Below are positions 1 through 9,139 of a stretch of DNA of 64,000 bases, in pieces. The translations under genes were made by a program, and so were the position numbers. The DNA lies in assembly GCA_004556055.1 (NCBI GenBank), contig SFIW01000002.1, positions 31,186 through 95,185 on the forward strand, given 5' to 3'. Each line of letters opens with the position of its first letter. The first letter of the stretch is position 1. Under the pieces are notes generated by a model. It ran no database searches. It worked only from the letters and a program-made list of their open reading frames with translations, and was not told the origin of the DNA. This DNA comes from Planctomycetaceae bacterium. GTDB taxonomy: Bacteria > Planctomycetota > Planctomycetia > Pirellulales > Thermoguttaceae.

Positions 1-353
1 AGGAATTCTGGGAAGTCTTTATCAACGGCGGACGTATCGGCACGGGTCTTGAAGCCGTCGCGTGGGCGCGCGAAGTTGAAGAGCGCGGCGCAGGCGAAAT
101 CGTCCTTACGTCGATGGATGGCGACGGCACGCGAAACGGTTACGATATTCCGATTTTGAAAGCCGTATGCGACGCGGTGCGTATTCCCGTCGTCGCGTCG
201 GGCGGCGCGGGTAAGCCGCAGCACTTTGTCGACGCGATTGTGCAGGCAAACGCGTCCGCCGTGTTGGCCGCGAGCGTTTTCCACTACGGAATCCATTCCA
301 TCGCCGAAGTCAAAGAAGCTATGCGCGCCGCCGGGGTTCCCGTGAGAATCTAA
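1..353 (+). CDS. hisF: Imidazole glycerol phosphate synthase subunit HisF, C-terminal part
   Basis: The reading frame is open from base 3 at the left edge, so the gene is 5'-truncated by the window; about 116 C-terminal residues are visible. HisF is the cyclase half of the HisFH complex of histidine synthesis. It uses ammonia from HisH to make imidazole glycerol phosphate and AICAR. The visible part has the typical TGLEAVxWA segment, the LTSMDGDGT loop with the catalytic Asp, the VVASGGAG phosphate-binding strand and the AVLAASVFHYG strand near the end. A GC-rich inverted repeat (383-409) follows the stop. The rest of the his locus lies outside the window. Confidence 0.93.
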   Translation, partial: EFWEVFINGGRIGTGLEAVAWAREVEERGAGEIVLTSMDGDGTRNGYDIPILKAVCDAVRIPVVASGGAGKPQHFVDAIVQANASAVLAASVFHYGIHSIAEVKEAMRAAGVPVRI

Positions 354-392
354 GAGAAGACCGCGACGTGAAGGCGTCGCGAGCCGTCGCGC

Positions 393-421
393 TTGATATG
401 AGCGACGGCGGTTGTTATAAT
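393..421 (+). promoter_or_regulatory. Sigma70-like promoter for the pilT cluster
   Basis: TTGATA at 393-398 and TATAAT at 416-421 are separated by 17 bases, about 60 bases upstream of the PilT start. The -35 box lies in the loop of a perfect 8-bp inverted repeat (383-390 with 402-409) that may also end hisF transcription, so terminator and promoter overlap. A GAGG Shine-Dalgarno at 468-471 precedes the ATG at 482. Confidence 0.6.
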
Positions 422-481
422 TTGAAGATTACGACTTGCGTTGAACGCGTCGATCATTGTATGTGTTGAGGTTAGATCTAT

Positions 482-1624
482 ATGTCGTCGACTGATATTC
501 CTGAACGCGCCATAAAAAAGGCGAAGGAACTGGAAATTGATCCGCTTTTCAAAGCCCTTGTAAAGCTTTCGGGCAGCGACCTTCATCTCAAGGTTGACCG
601 CCCTCCTTACGTCCGAGTCAAAGGCGCGTTGCGCACCCTGAATCGCGGTCCTATCGACGATGAAGAAATGAATCGCTTGATCTTCCCGATGATGGACGAA
701 CGAAACCGCAAGATTTATAACGACACGGGAGGGGCGGACTTCGCGCATACCTGCGTCGTCGACGGCGTTCGTTGGCGTTTCCGCGTCAACGTCCTTACCC
801 AAATGGGACACGTCGGTCTGGTTGCTCGTCGTATTAACAACTTCATCCCCGAACTTGAAAAACTTCACATTCCGCCCGTCCTGTACGAGCTTTGTAAGTT
901 CAGCCAAGGGATGATCCTTCTCGCGGGGGTTACGGGTTCCGGAAAATCGACGACGATCGCGTCGATGTTGAACTGGATCAATAAGAACTACAACAAGCAC
1001 ATTCTGACCTTGGAAGACCCGATCGAATTCATGTTTACGGAAGAGAAGTGCTTGATTAATCAGCGCGAAATTGGTCAGGACGTTTGCGACTTCGAAGTCG
1101 GGATGAAACACGCGGTACGCGAAGACCCCGACGTGATGTTGGTAGGGGAAATGCGCGACCGTGAAACGTTCGAAACGGCTATTCACGCGGCGGAAACGGG
1201 GCACCTTGTCTTTGGTACAATTCACGCGTCGACGGCTCCTTCGACGATTGGACGTATCCTCGACTTATTCCCAGCGAATATGCATAAGGCGATTCGAAGC
1301 GCGATCGCAATGAACATGAAGGGAATCGTCGCGCAGAAGCTTTTACCGTCGATTCTTCCAGGCGTGCAACGCGTGCCGACTTGCGAAATCATGATCGTAA
1401 ACAACGTTATCCGTAAGCTGATCCTCGAAGGAGAAGACGAAAAGTTGGGCGACGCGATTCGTATTCAAGCGCAAGAAGGTATGCAGGACTTTACAATGTC
1501 GTTGAAATCGCTGGTTCAGATGAAGAAGATCGACCGCGCGACGGCGTTTGAAGTCGCGCCGAATATTGAGTCCTTGAAGATGGCTCTTAAAGGAATCGAA
1601 GTTAAAGAACCTGGTATCCTCTGA
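482..1624 (+). CDS. pilT: PilT/PilU-type retraction ATPase
   Basis: Hexameric P-loop ATPase of the type IV pilus/type II secretion family. PilT proteins power pilus retraction at the cytoplasmic face of the inner membrane. All motifs are intact: Walker A GVTGSGKS (Lys155), Asp box EDPIEF, Walker B VLVGEMRD and His box TGHLVFGTIHAS. At 380 residues it has normal PilT length. The ATG is preceded by GAGG ten bases upstream. It heads a + strand cluster with a second, degenerate ATPase and two membrane proteins. The family is clear; whether the substrate is a pilus or a pseudopilus cannot be read from the sequence. Confidence 0.9.
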   Translation: MSSTDIPERAIKKAKELEIDPLFKALVKLSGSDLHLKVDRPPYVRVKGALRTLNRGPIDDEEMNRLIFPMMDERNRKIYNDTGGADFAHTCVVDGVRWRFRVNVLTQMGHVGLVARRINNFIPELEKLHIPPVLYELCKFSQGMILLAGVTGSGKSTTIASMLNWINKNYNKHILTLEDPIEFMFTEEKCLINQREIGQDVCDFEVGMKHAVREDPDVMLVGEMRDRETFETAIHAAETGHLVFGTIHASTAPSTIGRILDLFPANMHKAIRSAIAMNMKGIVAQKLLPSILPGVQRVPTCEIMIVNNVIRKLILEGEDEKLGDAIRIQAQEGMQDFTMSLKSLVQMKKIDRATAFEVAPNIESLKMALKGIEVKEPGIL

Positions 1625-1700
1625 TTTGCAGCGACCGCGCGAGCGCAAGTTTACGGCGTTGCGAAGGCGTTTGCGTCCGCGGGCTGAGGAATTATATAAT

Positions 1701-3617
1701 ATGGAAATGCAAAAGATTAAAAAATATGCCGCTGTTGGCGCGTTGGCGCTACTTGGCGTCGGCGTCGTGTCGACGTGCGTCGATCCCCTTTGGGCCGCGA
1801 GTACAACTCCAGACGCAGCTCCGTCTCTTTCCGAGCCTTTTAAGGATTTCGCGAAGCAGGCGAACGAGCAAGGGTGGCGCGCCGGACGCGGCATGTCGAT
1901 CTGTCCGATCAAACTCGCCATCCTGATGATTATCTATCTCGCTTGGGTCGCCACGACGAGCTGGTGCAACAACGACGCCGAAGCTCTTGGCGATCCCGAT
2001 CGCGGAAAGTGGAACGGCACGAATATTATCGCTTTTGCGGCGACTTTTTTGGTCGCGCTTTTCATTCCGATCTTCTGGATCGGACTTCCTCTAGTGATTG
2101 TCGCGTGGTTGGTTCCTATTTTCACCTATATTAAGGCGAGAAATAAGGATCTACTAGACGCCGATAAGGTCATGACTGCCGGACACCTCTCTTTCTGGTT
2201 CAAAACGAAGGTTCTCAAGCAGAAGGTGAAGCCCAAGAAGATGGCTTACGAAGGAGGATCGACAATTCAACTCGAAGCCGTCGGCGCAGGTCTCGACGAA
2301 AAAACGCTCCTGGGACGCACCGTAAACTCCAGAAACTTCAACGGAAGCGTGGGGTATAACTACTTCCGCGAACTTCTTTATCACGCGATTCACGCCCGCG
2401 CGACCGACGTTGTGATCGAGTTCGGCGTCGAAGAGACGAAATTCCAATATCAAATCGACGGCGTCTATCATTACGTGACGGACGCGTTCAAGAAACCGTG
2501 GCTTCGCGAAGAGGCTGACGACGTCGCCGCGGCGGCAAAAATCCTCATCGGCGCGAATCCTCAGAATCGTTCCGCGCGACAGCAGGGCGTTTTCAAAATG
2601 CTCTACGACAAGAACAAGAAGGGGAAGCCGCTGACTTGCGAAGTTAAACTAGAAACAGCAGGAACGAAAACCGGCGAGATCTTCAAAGTCACCTTCGTTT
2701 TCGCCGCGGCGTCCTTTAGCTCCCTCGAACAACTTGGCGTCTCGGAAGAGCGCCAAGCGCAAATGAAGAGTTTAATCAACGCCGATAAGGGGTTGGTCGT
2801 CCTCGCAACTGCTCCCCATCACGGCCTCAAGACGTTGACGACCGTTATCTTTGGAACGGCTGACCGTTTTACGCGCGACTTTGCCGGCGTTGAAGACGAG
2901 CAACATCCGTATCAGGAGATTGAAAATATTTCGATCACGAAGTACGATTCCGCGAAGGGCGAAACTCCGATGACCGTTCTTCCCGACGTCTTCTTCCGCG
3001 AGCCTAAAGTCTTGTTGATTCGAGATATGGTAAATCTCGAAACCTGGAAGCTCTGCTGCGAAGAAGTGAACAACGATCGGCTCATAATTACGACGGTTCG
3101 CGGAAACGACGCAGTTTCCACGATTATCGCTCTTCTTCAACAGGGCGTCGATCCCGAGCTCCTTGCTTCCACCCTCACTGCCGTTATCACGCAGCGTCTT
3201 GTGCGACGTCTGTGCAACGAATGTAAAGAAGAAGTCGAAGCGCCTCCTCAAGTCGTCAAGGCGTTGGGACTTGATCCCGCCAAGCCTGTTTGGTTCCGTC
3301 AGCATACGCACGAACCTGTTCCTGAGGGCGAACGCGATTACTACGTCCCCTGCGAATATTGTCGCGATATCGGGTACTATGGCCGAATCGCCGTTTTCGA
3401 CGTCTTGGAGATAAACGACGAGATGCGTCAAATTATCGCGGCGGACGCGACCTTGGCCCAAAAGGACGCGGCTCTGCGCAAACGCGCGTTGGCTTCCGGT
3501 CAGGAAGGATACTGGGTCGATGGAAAACGTCTCATCAAGGAGGGCGTCACCTCCTACGACGAAATGCGACGATCGTTGGCTTTCACCGCGAAAAAAACGA
3601 ACGGCGCGGCCAAGTGA
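1701..3617 (+). CDS. Membrane-anchored GspE/PilB-like ATPase with degenerate motifs
   Basis: About 638 residues from the ATG at 1701, which has GAGGA ten bases upstream; a longer frame upstream is probably not translated. The N-terminus is a hydrophobic signal-like segment followed by two further membrane segments (about residues 70-90 and 108-147), unlike soluble GspE/PilB. The C-terminal half aligns by eye to the GspE ATPase core. Walker A reads APHHGLKT (Lys377 kept, three glycines lost) and Walker B reads LLIRDMVNLET instead of xxVGEIRDxET, so its acidic residue and arginine are changed. The His box reads TTVRGNDA, without its His. The zinc-binding CxxC pairs (CNEC, CEYC) near the C-terminus are kept. 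I infer a regulatory or structural partner of the PilT-type ATPase rather than an efficient motor. Confidence 0.75.
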   Translation: MEMQKIKKYAAVGALALLGVGVVSTCVDPLWAASTTPDAAPSLSEPFKDFAKQANEQGWRAGRGMSICPIKLAILMIIYLAWVATTSWCNNDAEALGDPDRGKWNGTNIIAFAATFLVALFIPIFWIGLPLVIVAWLVPIFTYIKARNKDLLDADKVMTAGHLSFWFKTKVLKQKVKPKKMAYEGGSTIQLEAVGAGLDEKTLLGRTVNSRNFNGSVGYNYFRELLYHAIHARATDVVIEFGVEETKFQYQIDGVYHYVTDAFKKPWLREEADDVAAAAKILIGANPQNRSARQQGVFKMLYDKNKKGKPLTCEVKLETAGTKTGEIFKVTFVFAAASFSSLEQLGVSEERQAQMKSLINADKGLVVLATAPHHGLKTLTTVIFGTADRFTRDFAGVEDEQHPYQEIENISITKYDSAKGETPMTVLPDVFFREPKVLLIRDMVNLETWKLCCEEVNNDRLIITTVRGNDAVSTIIALLQQGVDPELLASTLTAVITQRLVRRLCNECKEEVEAPPQVVKALGLDPAKPVWFRQHTHEPVPEGERDYYVPCEYCRDIGYYGRIAVFDVLEINDEMRQIIAADATLAQKDAALRKRALASGQEGYWVDGKRLIKEGVTSYDEMRRSLAFTAKKTNGAAK

Positions 3618-3665
3618 ATCTCCTCTTACATGAAGTGTAAATCGATTTAGATAACGGATATAAAC

Positions 3666-4259
3666 ATGGTTGGTTTTTGGATTTTCATTGGACTTTTGGC
3701 CGTCGGTTCCCTCGCCTTCTGGCACAAGATGAAGATTTGGTCCCTCACATTGATCGGATTCAATCTTCTCTTTGCGACCCTTTTGACGATCGGAACGTAC
3801 GAAGTCGCCGCCACCGCGTTCGACAACGCCGCTCCGGTTATGAGTTACTATACCGATATGATCTGCTTCATGGCGATCTTTATCGTGACGCATACGATCC
3901 TCATGATTCTGACCGCGCGTTTCTCGAAGGTCGACGTCTATTTCGAACAGAAGACGGAAAATATCGGAAAATGGGCGATTTCGATCTGCGTCATCTTGGG
4001 ATTCAGCACCTCGGCGGGCTACGTCATGTATCGACTCATGCCAGACAAGCCCAATAATCAGAACACGCCCGTGGCGGCGATTGTCCTTGTCGATCTTCTC
4101 TCCAAAGGATCCTTGAGCCCGATGATTGGTCCGGGGACGACCTTCGAGACGAAGAACTTCGTTCAGCGTCAGTACATCCGTAATTCCGGCGTGTACGTTG
4201 AAACGGTCGACAACGGCACGTGGAAGTTCCCCAACGAATCTTCGCCAAACGTTCAATGA
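3666..4259 (+). CDS. Small polytopic membrane protein, function unknown
   Basis: Protein of 197 residues with about four hydrophobic segments (near residues 3-20, 25-45, 68-85 and 103-122), followed by a hydrophilic C-terminal domain of about 70 residues. The arrangement is loosely CvpA-like, but no diagnostic motif was recognised. It lies 48 bases after the ATPase gene and 62 bases before the next one, so co-transcription is likely. Its place in the cluster suggests a membrane component of the same machine; that is inference. Confidence 0.65.
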   Translation: MVGFWIFIGLLAVGSLAFWHKMKIWSLTLIGFNLLFATLLTIGTYEVAATAFDNAAPVMSYYTDMICFMAIFIVTHTILMILTARFSKVDVYFEQKTENIGKWAISICVILGFSTSAGYVMYRLMPDKPNNQNTPVAAIVLVDLLSKGSLSPMIGPGTTFETKNFVQRQYIRNSGVYVETVDNGTWKFPNESSPNVQ

Positions 4260-4321
4260 TCGTTTGCGACCCCGAGACGCAAGAGGATAAGAGCGACAAT
4301 TAACATTTGAGGATCCCGCTC

Positions 4322-5176
4322 ATGGCTAAGAAATCTCAACCTTTGGAACGAATTTCAGGTTCGCTGTTCGATTCTCTCGAGAAATCGGAGACGTTTTTCA
4401 ACGAGGGAAATTACGCGCAAGAGCCCGCGATAGAAAATAAGCGCCTTTCCGTGTGGGCGATCTTGTCCGCCGTTTTTGGCGCGTTGGGATTCTTCGCGCT
4501 CGTGAATCTGGGCTTCTTGGTCTTTGCGGTTTTCGGATTCTTTGCGTCGATTGTCGCTTTGATAGCAATCTCGCGCATGGGAGGCGAGTTGCAGGGGAAG
4601 AAGATCGCCGCGTTAGGGTTGACCCTTTCCCTTGCGGCCTCTATTTCAGGTCCTCTTCGCTCTTATGTTTACGAACGCGCGTTTGACAAGCAGGCTGACC
4701 TCTTCGTCAAAGCATGGTTTGAGGCTGTGAAAAACGAAGATTGGGCCGTCGCTCATCAAATGACTCAGCCCTATTGGGGACGCTCCGTCTTTGCAACGCA
4801 TCAAGATGAAATTCGTTATTGGCGCGGACTGCTCAACAACGAAGAGGAAGTCCACAGCACGGCGCACTCCTATTTGTGTAATCCAACTATCCTCACGATC
4901 AAGGAACTTGGCGATCGCATTAAGCCAAGTTACTACGCGACGACGGCGACGAATTTAACCGCGTCGGACGAGTCGACGATTCGTATCTACGCCTTTACGA
5001 TTGAGCCCGAGACTCCGGACGGTAAGAAGCAGACCTTCTTCTTGTCGTTTGTTTTGGAACGCGTGATGAGGAAGACTCCTCAAGGCGAGACTCTCGTCGG
5101 ATGGCAGATGAGGTCGAATGATTTCATTCCGCTCAAGCTAGACGCGCAGGGTAGGCCGATCGATCCCAAAGCCTGA
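4322..5176 (+). CDS. DUF4190-like membrane protein with lumenal C-terminal domain
   Basis: The ATG at 4322 is chosen over an upstream TTG at 4307 because TGAGGA sits nine bases before it. After about 45 polar residues come two adjacent hydrophobic stretches rich in Ala, Gly and Phe with a short polar turn, as in DUF4190-type double-helix domains. The remaining roughly 180 residues form a soluble domain beginning FVKAWFEAVKNEDW, which resembles SnoaL/DUF4878-like extracytoplasmic domains. It is the last gene of the pilT cluster and is followed by a perfect terminator. Function unknown. Confidence 0.6.
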   Translation: MAKKSQPLERISGSLFDSLEKSETFFNEGNYAQEPAIENKRLSVWAILSAVFGALGFFALVNLGFLVFAVFGFFASIVALIAISRMGGELQGKKIAALGLTLSLAASISGPLRSYVYERAFDKQADLFVKAWFEAVKNEDWAVAHQMTQPYWGRSVFATHQDEIRYWRGLLNNEEEVHSTAHSYLCNPTILTIKELGDRIKPSYYATTATNLTASDESTIRIYAFTIEPETPDGKKQTFFLSFVLERVMRKTPQGETLVGWQMRSNDFIPLKLDAQGRPIDPKA

Positions 5177-5190
5177 CGCGTTTGGGATCG

Positions 5191-5228
5191 CATTAAAAAA
5201 CGCTCCGCCCTCGGAGCGTTTTTTAATG
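5191..5228. terminator. Bidirectional intrinsic terminator
   Basis: A perfect 17-bp inverted repeat (5191-5207 with 5212-5228) has the G/C core CGCTCCG/CGGAGCG and a four-base loop, flanked by A6 and T6. It ends the pilT cluster 15 bases after its last stop codon. Confidence 0.92.
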
Positions 5229-5278
5229 TTCGACGCGCGATGAGCAAAACGCTTTTGTTAGTAGGAATACCAGACTCG

Positions 5279-7552
5279 ATGTTTACGTACCGTGACGTTC
5301 TCGACTCCGACGGGCTAATTGCCCAACGCCGACCGGGATATGAGCGCCGCGCCGCGCAGTTGGCGATGGCCGCCGAGGTCGACGCGGCGATTCGTAATAA
5401 AAAATGCCTCGCCGTCGAGGCGGGCACCGGCGTCGGTAAGAGTTTCGCTTATCTTGTCCCCGCGATTCTCTATGTCGTCGGCGACAAGGCGCTTCAGCAT
5501 CCTGTCGACGATTATTTGGTTCTCCCAGACGACGAAGAGCCGACGTCGAGCGAACCCATACCGGAAGAGTCTGAAAACGAGAAAACCGAAGGGAAAGAGG
5601 AGGACGACGCTCTGCGGTGCGACTCTGAGGAAATGGGAGAAGAATTCCTAACCGGCGATATGAGACGGCGCGTCGTCATTTCTACGCACACGATTAGCTT
5701 GCAGGAACAACTTTTCAAAAAAGATATTCCTTTCTTGAACTCGCTTTTGCCATTTGAGTTCACTTCGACCCTTGTGAAGGGCCGTTCCAATTACCTCTGT
5801 CGTCGACGCTTTGAGAGCGCCGCGCGCGCCGCGTCGGGGAACACCCTCTTCGAGACGGATCAACAAACGGAAATGCGCCGCCTAAGACGTTGGTTGGAAG
5901 AGACCTACGACGGATCGCGTTCAGAGCTCGATCCCCCCGTGCCAAACGACGTATGGAATGAAATTAACTGCGAGCGTGGGAACTGCACGGGGAAAAAATG
6001 TCCTTTTCGGGATTCTTGCTTCTTTGTGCGGGCGAGGAATCGTGTGAAGAGCGCGAATCTGATCATAGTGAATCACGCGCTTCTATTTAGCGATCTCGCG
6101 CTTACGGAGGGTGCGATCCTCCCGGACTACGATGTGCTGATCTTCGACGAGGCGCATACAATGGAAGAGGTAGCCGCAGAGCATCTTGGCGTTGAAGTGA
6201 CGGAATACGCCGTCGAGTATCTTCTTACGCGCCTCTATAATAGCCGTCTCAATAAGGGACTCTTGGCGGAAGAACTTGCCTCGACGCAGTTTCTCGCCGA
6301 ACACGACGCGTTTGTCGACGCGGCGGATCGCGTCGACGATTGCGTGCTTCGAACGGAAGAGTTTTTCAACGAACTTCGCGCGTGGTTGGAGGCGCGGCCC
6401 AATTCCAACGGGCGCGTTTTGGAACCGAATATCGTGTCGAACGGGCTTGGAGAGGGGCTTAGAGCGCTCAAACGCGTCTTGGGATGCGCGGCGGATCTGA
6501 TTGAAGAACCGGGACGTCGACAGGAGTATATTGCGGCGACTCAACGCGTGACCGATTTTATCGCCGCGCTTGACGACTGGTTGGAACAGCGCGCGGAAGG
6601 GTATGCGTACTGGCTTGAAAGCGCGCCGTCGCGCGGAAAAAATCGCATTACGTTGAAAGCGGCGCCGATCGACGTCGCGCCGATTTTGAGGACGCGTCTT
6701 TTTAACGTCGTTCCGACCGTCGTGGCGACGAGCGCGACTTTGACGACGGGACGGAAGTTTTTTCGGGGCGCCGCGGCGGAGTCGACGACGATTGAGGAGA
6801 AGGCGTTGGCGATCAACGGGGGCGACGAGTCGGAAGAGACGCGTCGCGCGTTTGCGTTTTTTCGTCGCCGCGTCGGGATGACGGGCGCCGCCGCGCGTTC
6901 TTTGGGGAGCCCATATAATTATCGCGAGCAGATGACGCTTGTCCTTGTGCGCGGGCTGGAACGTTCCGAACCGTCGTTGGATCCGGCGGTTCAGCAGGAG
7001 CGAAATGAAGAACGGTTGTGGCGCGCGACGCTCGATTATATCGACGAAACCGACGGCGGGGCGTTCGTGCTCTTTACGAACGCGCAGCAAATGAGACGCG
7101 CGACAACCGCGCTTGCGTCCGCTTTTGCGGAGAGAAACTATCCCTTCTTTTCACAGGCGGAGGGGGGATCGCGGCAGCTAATGGTCGAACGTTTTAAGGA
7201 GAGCTCTAGGAGCGTGCTCTTTGGCGTCGACAGCTTTTGGCAAGGCGTCGACGTTCCTGGCGCCGCGCTTCGAAACGTCGTGATCGTCAAATTCCCCTTC
7301 CTTTCGCCGTCGCATCCTCTTGTCGAAGCTCGGATTAAGTCGATCGATGAAAACGGCGGTTCTTCATTTCGCGATTATCTTCTTCCGACGGCCATTTTGA
7401 AGTTCAAGCAGGGCGTCGGAAGACTGATTCGCACGCGCGAGGACAAGGGAATCGTCGTTCTGTTGGACGAAAGAGCGCATACGAAGGGATATGGACGCGA
7501 TTTTCTCGCTTCTCTCCAAGATTGCAAAGTGCGGCTCGATTCCTATCGATGA
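5279..7552 (+). CDS. dinG: DinG/XPD-family ATP-dependent DNA helicase
   Basis: Superfamily 2 helicase with an iron-sulfur domain. It has Walker A AGTGVGKS (Lys54), four closely spaced cysteines (231, 236, 241, 247) for a 4Fe-4S cluster, a DEAH box near residue 290, and C-terminal motifs including FWQGVDVPG and the QGVGRLIRT arginine-finger motif. DinG-type enzymes unwind DNA, R-loops or G-quadruplexes with 5'-3' polarity. The ATG at 5279 is preferred to one at 5240 because GGAA lies 12-15 bases upstream and the upstream ATG has no ribosome-binding site. An acidic insert follows the Walker A region (about residues 80-125). A DEDD exonuclease domain, present in some homologues, is absent. Confidence 0.9.
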   Translation: MFTYRDVLDSDGLIAQRRPGYERRAAQLAMAAEVDAAIRNKKCLAVEAGTGVGKSFAYLVPAILYVVGDKALQHPVDDYLVLPDDEEPTSSEPIPEESENEKTEGKEEDDALRCDSEEMGEEFLTGDMRRRVVISTHTISLQEQLFKKDIPFLNSLLPFEFTSTLVKGRSNYLCRRRFESAARAASGNTLFETDQQTEMRRLRRWLEETYDGSRSELDPPVPNDVWNEINCERGNCTGKKCPFRDSCFFVRARNRVKSANLIIVNHALLFSDLALTEGAILPDYDVLIFDEAHTMEEVAAEHLGVEVTEYAVEYLLTRLYNSRLNKGLLAEELASTQFLAEHDAFVDAADRVDDCVLRTEEFFNELRAWLEARPNSNGRVLEPNIVSNGLGEGLRALKRVLGCAADLIEEPGRRQEYIAATQRVTDFIAALDDWLEQRAEGYAYWLESAPSRGKNRITLKAAPIDVAPILRTRLFNVVPTVVATSATLTTGRKFFRGAAAESTTIEEKALAINGGDESEETRRAFAFFRRRVGMTGAAARSLGSPYNYREQMTLVLVRGLERSEPSLDPAVQQERNEERLWRATLDYIDETDGGAFVLFTNAQQMRRATTALASAFAERNYPFFSQAEGGSRQLMVERFKESSRSVLFGVDSFWQGVDVPGAALRNVVIVKFPFLSPSHPLVEARIKSIDENGGSSFRDYLLPTAILKFKQGVGRLIRTREDKGIVVLLDERAHTKGYGRDFLASLQDCKVRLDSYR

Positions 7553-7648
7553 TTTGGGGGCGTTTTGTTTCCGCGTTTATCGAGTAGAATGATAGACCGA
7601 ACGGTTATCGTGCGCGAACGTGATTCCAAATGGCGGAAGGTACTTAGG

Positions 7649-9139
7649 ATGAAATTCTATATTGAAACAGTCGGTTGTCAGATGAACACGCTTGATTCGG
7701 AGCTTGCCGCGGCAGAGTTAATTACCGCCGGATGGGAGCGCCTTGAATCGCGTAAAGACGCGGATTTGGTGATCTTTAATACCTGTAGCGTTCGCGAACA
7801 CGCAGAGGAAAAGATCTATAGCGCGTTGGGGCGTCTCAAGCATTGGAAGACGCAGAAACCGGGCTCTCTGATCGCCGTCATGGGATGCATGGCGCAGAAA
7901 GACAAGGAGATCGTCTTTCAACGCGCGCCGTATGTCGACGTCGTGTTAGGCCCCGGCAAGATCGATCAACTCGTCGCGTTAGTTTCCGCCGCCGCCGCGA
8001 CGGGACTTCAACAGTTGGCCGTCGGGATCGACCGTTTCGCTGGAAAAACCGATCGAAGAGAGGTGATGGATTCTTTCCGCCTCTACGACCCGAAGCGTCT
8101 TACTCAGACGCGCCCCCACGTCTTCCAAGCGATGGTGCGCATCATGTTCGGGTGCGATAAGTTCTGCTCCTATTGCGTCGTCCCCAGCGTGCGCGGCCCT
8201 GAGCAGTCGCGCTCTCCCAAAGAGATTTTGGACGAGGTGAAGGCGCTTGCCGCGCAAGGATGCGTCGAAGTGACACTGATTGGGCAAACCGTCAACAGCT
8301 ATCGCTATACGGAAGGGGGAAAGACGACGCGCTTAGCCGATCTTTTAGAGATGGTCGACTCCGTGGAAGGAATCCGCCGCGTGCGTTTTGTTAGTTCTTA
8401 TCCGACCGATATGACGGACGAGCTGCTGCAAGCGGTTCGGGATCTCCCTTCCGCCATGCCGTATATTCACGTGCCCGCCCAACATGGGGCGAACTCCATG
8501 TTGAAGAGAATGCGTCGTCGCTATACGGTCGAGGAGTATCGCGATCTCGTCGACCGTATTTATTCAACGATCCCCGGCGCCGCGATTACCAGCGACTTTA
8601 TCGTTGGGTTCTGCGGCGAAACGGAAGAAGAGTTTCAACAGACCGTCGATCTCGTTCGCTACGCGCGCTTTAAGAATAGTTTTATCTTTAAATATTCCGA
8701 ACGTCCCGGTAACGAAGCCGCGAAAAAATGGGAAGACGACGTCCCTGAGGAAGTCAAAAAGAGGCGCAACAACGAGTTGTTGGCCGTTCAGAATGAAATC
8801 AGCGCCGAGTGGAATCGCTCTTTTGTCGGCCAAGAAACGGAAATCCTCGTGGAAGGGCCCAGCAAGCGCGAATCGCGCGGGATCGCCCAGGAGGAGACTC
8901 TCTACGCGGAATGTGAACAGACGGATCCTGTCGCCGATTCTGGCGCTCCTATTTCCACAAGCGTCGAAGAGCTAATTAGCTCCGCGAAAAACTCCGGACT
9001 TGTTCAAATGACAGGACGCACCCCGTGCGATCGAATCGTCGTTTTCAACGGAACGCGCGACCTTGCGGGGACTTTTCAGCGCGTTAAGATCGTGGAGGCC
9101 GCGCCCTTTACTCTCTTTGGAACTCTGGTCGAGCAATGA
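7649..9139 (+). CDS. miaB: tRNA-2-methylthio-N6-dimethylallyladenosine synthase MiaB
   Basis: Radical-SAM methylthiotransferase that adds the 2-methylthio group to i6A37 of tRNAs reading UNN codons. The first cluster is held by Cys10 (VGCQMN), Cys46 (NTCSVRE) and Cys80 (MGCMAQ); the radical-SAM cluster by Cys169, Cys173 and Cys176 (CDKFCSYC). A TRAM-like segment follows, carrying an insertion of about 50 residues between its first strands and the final strand. The ATG at 7649 has GGAAGG upstream and starts exactly at the family's N-terminus; an in-frame start 84 bases earlier adds an unrelated leader. The stop overlaps the next gene by four bases. Confidence 0.95.
   Translation: MKFYIETVGCQMNTLDSELAAAELITAGWERLESRKDADLVIFNTCSVREHAEEKIYSALGRLKHWKTQKPGSLIAVMGCMAQKDKEIVFQRAPYVDVVLGPGKIDQLVALVSAAAATGLQQLAVGIDRFAGKTDRREVMDSFRLYDPKRLTQTRPHVFQAMVRIMFGCDKFCSYCVVPSVRGPEQSRSPKEILDEVKALAAQGCVEVTLIGQTVNSYRYTEGGKTTRLADLLEMVDSVEGIRRVRFVSSYPTDMTDELLQAVRDLPSAMPYIHVPAQHGANSMLKRMRRRYTVEEYRDLVDRIYSTIPGAAITSDFIVGFCGETEEEFQQTVDLVRYARFKNSFIFKYSERPGNEAAKKWEDDVPEEVKKRRNNELLAVQNEISAEWNRSFVGQETEILVEGPSKRESRGIAQEETLYAECEQTDPVADSGAPISTSVEELISSAKNSGLVQMTGRTPCDRIVVFNGTRDLAGTFQRVKIVEAAPFTLFGTLVEQ

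Noticed and set aside
2772..4256. Long antisense reading frames (also in hisF/pilT, dinG and the giant gene)
   Set aside because: They lie opposite well-supported genes, have no ribosome-binding site, and their Arg/His-rich products are typical shadows of GC-rich codon use.
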